Source of the DNA: Gemmatimonadota bacterium
GTDB taxonomy: Bacteria; JAAXHH01
DNA: 5,031 nt
Direction: 5' to 3'
NCBI GenBank assembly: GCA_026713285.1
Contig: JAPOOT010000336.1
Location: 1 to 5,031 of the forward strand
How positions within the stretch are numbered: the stretch's first letter is position 1; every line of letters starts with the position of its first letter. Under the pieces are notes generated by a model. That model was not told the origin of the DNA and searched no databases. It saw only the letters and a list, made by a program, of their open reading frames with translations. Shown here piece after piece: positions 1 through 5,031 of the stretch. The position numbers were made by a program, and so were the translations under genes.

Positions 1-491
1 ACCTGTTTGTAATCGAGACCCACGCGCACCGCTTCGAAGGTGTCCGCCGTCGCCCCGTCGATATCGATGTTGATCTTGTCCAGCTTGCAGTCGATGAGCT
101 CCTGGGCCTTCCGGGGATCGATGAGGGAACCGTTGGTGCTCACGCTGACCGGCACGCGGGGCAGCCGTTTTTTCGTATACGCGATCATGTCGACGAGTTG
201 CCTGTTGATGAAGGACTCCCCGAACATGAAGGGCTGTATGAGCTTGATGTATCGGGCGTTCTCGGCGCACTCGTCGATGATCTTCCGGTACAGCTCCATG
301 GACATGTTGCCCTTCTTGCGGCTGAGCAGCTCCCTCGGGCACATGATGCAGTCGGCATTGCAGAAACTCGAAGACTCGATGCTGATCACTTCGGGAAATC
401 GCAGTTTACGCGCGACGACGGCATTGCGCAGGACCCGCTGAAGCGGTTCGTACCGGGACGCGGTCTTGTAAAAGGTGTCTTTCAGGCCCAT
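1..491 (-). CDS. Radical SAM domain protein, C-terminus cut by window edge
   Basis: The open frame starts at ATG 491-489 and runs off the left edge after 163 codons with no stop. Residues 44-51 read CNADCIMC, the CX3CX2C signature whose three cysteines (44, 48, 51) hold the [4Fe-4S] cluster that cleaves S-adenosylmethionine. Further family marks follow in order: GES at 91-93 (the SAM-binding GE motif, more often GEPF), STNGS at 118-122, and DIDGAT at 143-148, close to the usual SIDGA. The layout resembles radical SAM/SPASM maturases and related enzymes, but the C-terminus that would show extra cluster cysteines lies outside the window, so no substrate can be named. It starts 6 bases after the glycosyltransferase stop, so the two are probably co-transcribed. 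A possible ribosome site (AAGGA, 509-505) lies inside the end of that gene, 13 bases from the ATG, which is rather far. Family is certain; function is unknown. Confidence 0.9.
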   Translation of the reverse strand, partial: MGLKDTFYKTASRYEPLQRVLRNAVVARKLRFPEVISIESSSFCNADCIMCPRELLSRKKGNMSMELYRKIIDECAENARYIKLIQPFMFGESFINRQLVDMIAYTKKRLPRVPVSVSTNGSLIDPRKAQELIDCKLDKINIDIDGATADTFEAVRVGLDYKQ

Positions 492-497
492 CGGGTC

Positions 498-1373
498 TCA
501 ATCATCCTTCCAGTTGAATTCTTCGTCGCCATCCCGGATCAGCCGGTTGTAGCCCGGTTGCCGGGTCCTTACTTCCTCGGTCCGTATGGGCGGGAACATC
601 CGTCCGCCCCGCTTCCTGTACATCCCGTATTCCCAGGTCTTCGCGTACCCGGACATGACCGATACAGATGAAAGGACACAAAGCAGAAGTCCCTGCATCC
701 CATCGAGATACCCTCGTTTCATCACGTACAACTTCCAAAACGCGCCCAGGGGAGCGAGGGTAATGTGCACCCAGGTAATCTTTCGGTCCGGCCGCGCCTT
801 TAGCCGGTTTCTCACCTCGATCGACGTGTACTCGTTCAGCTTCTCGATATACTGATACAGGCTGGTGTAGGCATCGTGTATCAGGGGAGATTCGAGCCTG
901 CCGGTCGGTCCGTCCACCATGAAGGTCTCATGCACCTGGGTCCGGGTGACGGACGCCTTCGTCCGTCGGAAAAGCCGGAGCGGCCGGTCGTCTCCCCATC
1001 CCGCCGCGTGCCGGATATGCCTGGCGAGGAAGTAGTTCTCCCTTGGTATCTGGTAACCGTCGCAGGGCGCCGGTGTCTCGAGGAGGCGCCGTATGTCCGA
1101 CTGCAGGGATTCACTGAGCCGTTCGTCCGCGTCCAGGTTCAGCACCCATTCGGAAACCGCCCGGTCCAGGGCCTGTTGTTTCTGCTGTCCACTGCCGTGC
1201 CGGTCTACATGAAACAGCCGGACTTTCTCGTGGCCGCTGCAGATCTCAACCGTGCGATCGCTGCTTCCGCAATCCACCACCACGATTTCGTCGACCCATG
1301 AAACGCTCCGCAGACAGGAATCGATATGCGGTTCTTCGTTATAGGTAATGACGATTACGGATATAGAATCCAT
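498..1373 (-). CDS. Family 2 glycosyltransferase, WaaE/KdtX-like
   Basis: This 291-residue protein transfers a sugar from a nucleotide-sugar donor, probably at the inner face of the membrane. The N-terminus ISVIVITYNEE (4-14) is the classic GT2 nucleotide-binding strand; VDCGSSDRT (33-41) corresponds to the usual VDSGSTDRT; LDADE (80-84) carries the metal-binding DXD motif (D81, D83). RLFRR (133-137) and QVHE (146-149) match the acceptor side of the subfamily that includes the lipopolysaccharide-core beta-1,4-glucosyltransferases WaaE/KdtX. Two hydrophobic stretches, about 202-217 and 226-243, suggest membrane association, also usual there. The last 40 or so residues are charged and not recognised. 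ATG 1373 is chosen because it puts the first beta-strand at the N-terminus; nearby ATGs at 1384, 1381 and 1377 are out of frame. The Shine-Dalgarno is weak. It starts 7 bases after the prenyl synthase stop, suggesting co-translation. The family is firm; donor and acceptor are inferred only. Confidence 0.9.
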   Translation of the reverse strand: MDSISVIVITYNEEPHIDSCLRSVSWVDEIVVVDCGSSDRTVEICSGHEKVRLFHVDRHGSGQQKQQALDRAVSEWVLNLDADERLSESLQSDIRRLLETPAPCDGYQIPRENYFLARHIRHAAGWGDDRPLRLFRRTKASVTRTQVHETFMVDGPTGRLESPLIHDAYTSLYQYIEKLNEYTSIEVRNRLKARPDRKITWVHITLAPLGAFWKLYVMKRGYLDGMQGLLLCVLSSVSVMSGYAKTWEYGMYRKRGGRMFPPIRTEEVRTRQPGYNRLIRDGDEEFNWKDD

Positions 1374-1380
1374 ACATGCA

Positions 1381-2352
1381 TCATCGATCCCGTTCGATGG
1401 CGTAATCCACCATGTTCAACAGGGCTTGCTTCGCAGGGGTATCCGGTTCTTCTGCCAGGATCATCTTGGCCTCTTCCGCGTATGCCAGCGCCTTGCCTTT
1501 CGCGTAGCGGATGCCGTCGTGGACGTGGACGAATTCAACGATCTCGTCGCAGACGCGGTCGCTCCACTCCGTTTCAAGCAATTGCTCCACGCGCCGGTTT
1601 CCGTCGCTGGAGGCGTTGCGGAGGGCATGGATCAGGGGCAGGGTAACCGTGCCTTCCCGGAAATCGTTACCTCTCGGTTTGCCGATGACGTCCTCGTCCC
1701 CCGTGAAATTCAGGATGTCGTCGGTTATCTGAAACGCCATTCCGAGCTTCTCGCCGAACTCGCCGAACCGGCGGGCGGTCTCGGCCGACTGGCTCGAGAG
1801 GTAGACCCCGGAATCGCAGCCGCACGCGATGAGCGAAGACGTCTTGTTGCTGATGATGCGGTAATATTCCGCCTCGGTCGTACTGATGTTGAACCGGCGT
1901 ATGGCCTGGTGCAATTCGCCCTCGGTCAGCCGTTCGACGCATTCTGCGATTTTCGTCGTGATCCTCGAACAATCCAGTTTCGCGATCAGCGTCAACACCC
2001 TTGCGATCACGTTGTCGCCCATGAGCACCGAGACATGGTTGTCCCAGACTGAATTCAGCGTGGGCAGTCCGCGCCGGGTCGTCGCCCGGTCCACCACGTC
2101 GTCGTGGATCAGCGTCGCGGTATGGCAGAGCTCGATGATAAATGCCGCCAGCATGGTCTCTCTGCACGGCGAGCCGTATGCCGAGGCGGAAAGGAAAACC
2201 AGCGCGGGCCTGAGCCGCTTGCCCTTGGTGCGAACCAGGTGAGACCAGATCTGGTTGATGACTTCCACGTCGGATCTGGAGATCTCCCTGATCTGGAGTT
2301 CAAATCGGTCGAGATGCCACTGAACCGGCGCGCTGATTGTACTGAAGTCTAT
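1381..2352 (-). CDS. ispB: Long-chain polyprenyl diphosphate synthase (IspB/HepT-like)
   Basis: This trans-prenyltransferase extends farnesyl or geranyl diphosphate with isopentenyl diphosphate, most likely making the side chain of ubiquinone or menaquinone. Numbered from the proposed start, it is 323 residues, the usual length of the family. GKRLRP (44-49) is the substrate-binding motif; IHDDVVD (82-88) holds the first Asp-rich motif, preceded by ELCHTATL; KTSSL (170-174) follows; TDDILNF (210-216) is the second Asp-rich region, where the fifth position is Asn instead of the common Asp; GKPRGNDFREGTVTLP (224-239) closes the active site. The first ATG/GTG/TTG in frame is GTG 2268, which would give 295 residues and remove a well-formed N-terminal helix (ISAPVQWHLDRFELQIREI) encoded upstream in the same frame. 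ATA 2352-2350, with five Gs at 2362-2358 spaced 5 bases away, sits where the family normally starts. A conservative annotation would end at 2268. Chain length, and quinone versus carrier-lipid role, cannot be told. The gene symbol is by family only. Confidence 0.9.
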   Translation of the reverse strand: MDFSTISAPVQWHLDRFELQIREISRSDVEVINQIWSHLVRTKGKRLRPALVFLSASAYGSPCRETMLAAFIIELCHTATLIHDDVVDRATTRRGLPTLNSVWDNHVSVLMGDNVIARVLTLIAKLDCSRITTKIAECVERLTEGELHQAIRRFNISTTEAEYYRIISNKTSSLIACGCDSGVYLSSQSAETARRFGEFGEKLGMAFQITDDILNFTGDEDVIGKPRGNDFREGTVTLPLIHALRNASSDGNRRVEQLLETEWSDRVCDEIVEFVHVHDGIRYAKGKALAYAEEAKMILAEEPDTPAKQALLNMVDYAIERDR

Positions 2353-2357
2353 GAATG

Positions 2358-2362
2358 CCCCC
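2358..2362 (-). promoter_or_regulatory. Possible Shine-Dalgarno for the prenyl synthase
   Basis: Five consecutive Gs lie 5 bases before the ATA at 2352-2350. They could pair with the CCUCC of 16S rRNA, partly by G-U pairs. Spacing suits initiation at ATA, whereas GTG 2268 has only an AGGGAG 15 bases upstream, too far for normal use. This supports the upstream start but does not prove it. Confidence 0.4.
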
Positions 2363-2399
2363 GATTTGCTGTGCGGTTACGCACGCTGAAATACATGCA

Positions 2400-2428
2400 A
2401 ATATGGTGTGAATTCGACCGGAAGTCAA
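2400..2428 (-). promoter_or_regulatory. Sigma70-like promoter for the prenyl synthase operon
   Basis: TTGACT at 2428-2423 matches the -35 consensus TTGACA at five of six bases. A spacer of exactly 17 bases leads to CATATT at 2405-2400, four of six matches to TATAAT. Transcription would begin near 2393, leaving a leader of about 41 bases before the proposed ATA start at 2352. It lies in the only real gap between genes and points towards the prenyl synthase, glycosyltransferase and radical SAM genes, which suggests a transcription unit that can run independently of the nuo operon. Found by eye, so a chance match is possible. Confidence 0.5.
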
Positions 2429-2478
2429 CCCAATTCGCCGGTGTGGGCGCGTAGTTGGCGTTGGCGGCAGGACCGGGG

Positions 2479-3945
2479 TTACGGCAGCGTCATTACGGCC
2501 TGCTGGGCCAGCCGCAGCAACCCGGAGGGGAAAACGCCCACGGCCAGGATGGCCAGGGCGGAGACGCATAGCGCCGTCATGCCGCTGTAGGACAGACGGC
2601 CGGTCGCGTCGACTGATTCCCGAGCCGCGGGGCGCATGTACATCCAGATCACGACCCGGAGGTAGTAATACAGAGACACCCCGCTGAAAAGCAGGCCGAT
2701 CACGGCCAGTTCGATATATCCACCGGTCACCACCGCGCTGAAGAGGTAGAACTTCGCCATGAATCCGGCCGTGGGCGGTATGCCGGCCAGAGAGAACATG
2801 ACCACTGCCATGATCGCGGCGAGGAGGGGATGGCGGCTTCCAAGGCCGGCCAGGTCGTCCAGGGTCGCGCATGTCGATCCGCGGGCTGTGAGCACGGCAA
2901 GCACGCCAAAGGCGCCCAGGTTCATCGCCGTGTACACGATCAGGTAGAATATGACGCTCGCGCTGCCGTCCTGGCTGTTTGACATGAAGGGCAGGAGCAT
3001 GTACCCGGCGTGGGCGATGCTGGAGTAGGCCAGCAGTCTTTTGAGGTTGGACTGAACCAGCGCCACGACGTTTCCGACGGCAATCGTAAGGACCGCCAGC
3101 ACCGAGATCAGCGGAATCCAATCCACCATGAGGCCGGAAAAAACCGAATCAAGCAGCCTGATCAACACCACGAAGCCGGCCGCCTTGGATCCGGTGGACA
3201 GAAAGGCGGCGACGGGCGTGGGCGCGCCCTGGTACACGTCCGGCGTCCAGGCGTGGAACGGGACCATGGAAATCTTGAATCCGATGCCGACCAGCAGCAG
3301 GCCCAGGCCGCCGAGCAGCAGTAGATTCACCGCGTCGCTGCGCTCCCCGGCCAGGGTGTGCGCTATGACTTCGTACTCCGTACTGCCGCTGGCGCCGTAG
3401 AGCAGGGCCATTCCGTAGAGGATGAAGCCGCTGGCGAAGGCCCCCAGCAGGAAATACTTCAACGCGCCTTCGTTCGAACCGGCTTCACGCTGTTCGAAGC
3501 CGATCAGCACGTAGAGCGAAATGGAGAGCACTTCCAGACCCAGGAAGAATGAAAACAGGTCGGTGCCCGCCGCCATCATGCTCATGCCCGAAACGGCGTA
3601 GATCAGCAGCGCGTAATACTCGCCGTGGCCAATCGACCGGGCTTCGGCGTAGGAGACGGATATCAGCACGGTCAGCATGGCGCCGGCGATGAATATCAGG
3701 GTGGCCACCAGGCTGAAATCATCCGACACCATCATCGGCGACGTATCCGAAAAGGCGATGGGATCCTGTCCCAGCTGGTTTACCGCAACCACGCCCGAAA
3801 TCGCCAGGAGCACCAGGCTGAGGTATGGTATGCCCCTGCGAAATCTTTCGAACAGGCCGACGATCAAGACCACGGTCGCGGAGGACACGAGGAAGATCTG
3901 CGGCATCACGGCATAAAGGTTTATTTCGGGCAATACCGTATTCAT
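2479..3945 (-). CDS. nuoN: NADH-quinone oxidoreductase subunit N (complex I)
   Basis: NuoN is an antiporter-like membrane subunit of respiratory complex I that carries one of the proton channels driven by NADH oxidation and quinone reduction. The protein is 488 residues, close to E. coli NuoN (485), hydrophobic throughout with about 14 predicted membrane helices. The residues of the proton path are all present: Glu138 in FFLGLEVLS (TM5), Lys224 in GIGFKISMVPFHAW (TM7), Lys254 in STGSKAAGF (TM8) and Lys398 in TAGFMAKFY (TM12), matching E. coli E133, K217, K247 and K395. The TM7-TM8 connection WTPDVYQGAPTPVAAF (233-248) is intact, unlike that of the neighbouring NuoM. The start ATG 3945 overlaps the nuoM stop as ATGA, with AGGA at 3955-3952 spaced 6 bases away; translational coupling to nuoM is likely. 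It is the last nuo gene here, the usual position. Nothing suggests damage. Confidence 0.97.
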   Translation of the reverse strand: MNTVLPEINLYAVMPQIFLVSSATVVLIVGLFERFRRGIPYLSLVLLAISGVVAVNQLGQDPIAFSDTSPMMVSDDFSLVATLIFIAGAMLTVLISVSYAEARSIGHGEYYALLIYAVSGMSMMAAGTDLFSFFLGLEVLSISLYVLIGFEQREAGSNEGALKYFLLGAFASGFILYGMALLYGASGSTEYEVIAHTLAGERSDAVNLLLLGGLGLLLVGIGFKISMVPFHAWTPDVYQGAPTPVAAFLSTGSKAAGFVVLIRLLDSVFSGLMVDWIPLISVLAVLTIAVGNVVALVQSNLKRLLAYSSIAHAGYMLLPFMSNSQDGSASVIFYLIVYTAMNLGAFGVLAVLTARGSTCATLDDLAGLGSRHPLLAAIMAVVMFSLAGIPPTAGFMAKFYLFSAVVTGGYIELAVIGLLFSGVSLYYYLRVVIWMYMRPAARESVDATGRLSYSGMTALCVSALAILAVGVFPSGLLRLAQQAVMTLP

Positions 3946-5031
3946 CGATTATCCTGGCTGGTTCCCCGGGTCGCGTCCAGGCCGGCCGGCCGCGACGCCG
4001 ATTCGGTGGATGTCCCGGTCGTTCCCGCCGGAGCTGTCTCCGCGAGACGGTGGGTCTGGACCAGAAGTTTCTGTACCGAAGCCTCCATGGTCCGCAGAAC
4101 CGGATTGGGATACACCCCGATCCAGATGATGAAAAGCGTCATGCAGGAGAGGACGGCCGTCTCCCTGAATGAGAGATCCTTGATCCCTTTGTTCTCGTCC
4201 CTGGTCAAAGGACCGAAGATGACCTTCCTGTACATCCGGAGCATGTAGACGGCCGCCAGGATGACCCCGGTGGCGGCAACCACCGCGATCGCCGCGTGCT
4301 GTTGAAAAACCCCGACCAGGATGAGGAATTCACCGACGAAATTGCTCAGGCCCGGAAGGCCGACGGAGGCCAGGGAGAATAGGAGGAGAAAGGCGGAGAA
4401 CACGGGGATCGTGTGCCAGAGCCCGCCGTACGCATCCATGTCCCAGGTATTCCGACGCTGCACGAGCATCATCGCGGCAAGGAACAGTCCACCGGTAGAC
4501 AGCGCAAGGCTGACGATGTGGACGACCGCGCCCTGGATGCCGTGTTGATTCAGGGCGAATACGCCGAGTACGACGAACCCCGCGTGACTGATGGTGGAAT
4601 AGGCGATCATCCTTCGAATATCGGACTGCGCCAGGGCGATCAGCGCGCCGTAGACGATTCCGGCCGCCGCCGCCCCGCACATCAGGGGCGCCAGTTCGGC
4701 CAGGGCATCGGGAAACATGGGAAGGGTCAGGCGAATGAACCCGTAGGCCGCCATCTTGACGAGTACGACGGCGAGGACAATGGCATCGGGCAGCCACGTA
4801 TGGAACGGGACCATGGGCACCTTCACGGCAAAGGCGGCGATAAAGGCGAGAGCGAGCCAGAACTGCACTTCCGGCGGGATGGCAAGCTGATACAGCGCCG
4901 CCATCTCGAAGGTGAGGACGCCGTGGGCCTGGTGATAGAGAAAGGCCAGCGTGATGACGGCGGCCAGCATGAGCAGACTGCCGAATATGGCGAACAGGAA
5001 GAACTTCAGAGCCGCCATGCTGCTCCGCTCG
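3942..5031 (-). CDS. nuoM: NADH-quinone oxidoreductase subunit M (complex I), N-terminus cut by window edge, internal 9-residue loss
   Basis: NuoM is the second antiporter-like proton-pumping subunit of complex I. The frame is open through the right edge: codons for ERSS precede the first visible Met (5018), and since NuoM is normally about 500 residues, roughly 150 are missing and that Met is internal. In the 362 visible residues: KFFLF-GSLLML (9-22, TM6), Lys70 in AVKVPMVPFHTWLPDA (TM7), Lys92 in VLVKMAAYG (TM8), QSDIRRMIAYSTISHAGF (135-152), LSTGGLF (177-183), and Glu234 in GLPGLSNFVGEF (TM12). These Lys and Glu correspond to known proton-path residues. Two oddities: WLPDA (79-83) runs straight into IVLAVVLVK, lacking the normal nine-residue block typified by H-x-x-APTAGS; and Leu175 takes the position normally held by His before GLSTG. 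The last 36 or so residues form a Thr/Ser/Ala/Gly-rich soluble tail. It overlaps nuoN by 4 bases. Identity is certain; whether this copy is functional is not. Confidence 0.95.
   Translation of the reverse strand, partial: ERSSMAALKFFLFAIFGSLLMLAAVITLAFLYHQAHGVLTFEMAALYQLAIPPEVQFWLALAFIAAFAVKVPMVPFHTWLPDAIVLAVVLVKMAAYGFIRLTLPMFPDALAELAPLMCGAAAAGIVYGALIALAQSDIRRMIAYSTISHAGFVVLGVFALNQHGIQGAVVHIVSLALSTGGLFLAAMMLVQRRNTWDMDAYGGLWHTIPVFSAFLLLFSLASVGLPGLSNFVGEFLILVGVFQQHAAIAVVAATGVILAAVYMLRMYRKVIFGPLTRDENKGIKDLSFRETAVLSCMTLFIIWIGVYPNPVLRTMEASVQKLLVQTHRLAETAPAGTTGTSTESASRPAGLDATRGTSQDNR
3952..3955 (-). promoter_or_regulatory. nuoN: Shine-Dalgarno of nuoN
   Basis: AGGA lies within the last codons of nuoM, 6 bases before the nuoN ATG at 3945. 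Together with the ATGA stop/start overlap it fixes the nuoN start and suggests ribosomes re-initiate after finishing nuoM. Confidence 0.65.

Larger units (their letters stand above)
2353..2478. other. Spacer between nuoN and prenyl synthase
   Basis: These 126 bases are the only sizeable non-coding stretch in the window. They hold the promoter at 2428-2400, a small inverted repeat (GTGCG-GTTA-CGCAC, 2371-2384) that could form a 5-bp, 4-base-loop hairpin in the leader, and the G-run before the proposed start. I see no strong stem followed by a T-run after nuoN, so no intrinsic terminator is called; nuo transcripts may read through into the prenyl synthase. Confidence 0.6.

Noticed and set aside
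40..441. Plus-strand frame of 133 codons near the left edge
   Set aside because: The opposite strand encodes a radical SAM protein with the CX3CX2C motif and continues past the edge; this frame is its shadow.
1348..2052. Long plus-strand open frame (234 codons) opposite the prenyl synthase and the start of the glycosyltransferase gene
   Set aside because: It lies antisense to two genes with clear family motifs and has no recognisable domain; long antisense frames are expected from GC-rich codon bias.
2277..2286. 10-base perfect palindrome GGAGATCTCC as an operator
   Set aside because: It lies inside the codons of the conserved prenyl synthase N-terminus, occurs once, and a single 10-base palindrome is weak evidence.
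2349..2396. 15-codon leader frame (ATG 2396) ending in TAG that overlaps the proposed ATA start
   Set aside because: The ATAG overlap looks like translational coupling, but the ATG lies at or before the predicted transcription start (about 2393) and has no clear ribosome site, so it is probably chance.
2431..2449. Possible CCCA/TGGG stem after nuoN as a terminator
   Set aside because: Only four base pairs with a long loop and no T-run; too weak to call.
2300..3121. Minus-strand frame of 273 codons overlapping nuoN and the spacer
   Set aside because: It is rich in Arg, Pro and Gly with no domain, and shifted in frame from the unmistakable nuoN; a shadow frame.
3625..4248. Plus-strand frame of 207 codons across the nuoM/nuoN junction
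   Set aside because: Antisense to two well-identified complex I genes, composition typical of a shadow frame.

Overview
This GC-rich window reads as one strand of a bacterial chromosome: all five recognisable genes lie on the minus strand and read from the right edge to the left. Two blocks are visible. The right half is the 3' end of a respiratory complex I (NADH:quinone oxidoreductase) operon: nuoM, cut by the window edge, then complete nuoN, joined by a 4-base ATGA overlap. After about 125 bases without a gene comes a second, tightly packed run: a long-chain polyprenyl diphosphate synthase (IspB/HepT-like), a family 2 glycosyltransferase of the WaaE/KdtX type, and a radical SAM protein cut by the left edge. 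Gaps in this run are 6-7 bases. A sigma70-like promoter lies in the spacer after nuoN.

The organism is a bacterium with complex I, probably Gram-negative, since the glycosyltransferase resembles enzymes of lipopolysaccharide core assembly. The mix of genes and protein style fits a little-cultured lineage such as Latescibacterota or Gemmatimonadota, but that is a guess from general similarity and the sequence alone does not settle it.

Functionally, NuoM and NuoN are antiporter-like, proton-pumping membrane subunits. The prenyl synthase probably makes the isoprenoid side chain of the quinone that complex I reduces, which would explain the adjacency, although it could instead supply a lipid carrier for envelope glycans, which would suit the glycosyltransferase next to it. 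The radical SAM protein has no assignable substrate.

No mobile element, CRISPR array, tRNA, rRNA or clearly new system is visible. The two points most worth checking are sequence anomalies inside ordinary genes. NuoM lacks the nine-residue block (typically H-x-x-APTAGS) that normally follows WLPDA between TM7 and TM8, an exact in-frame loss of 27 bases. The prenyl synthase has its conserved N-terminus encoded upstream of the first usable GTG, with no ATG, GTG or TTG available; an ATA sits where the family's initiator Met would be expected.
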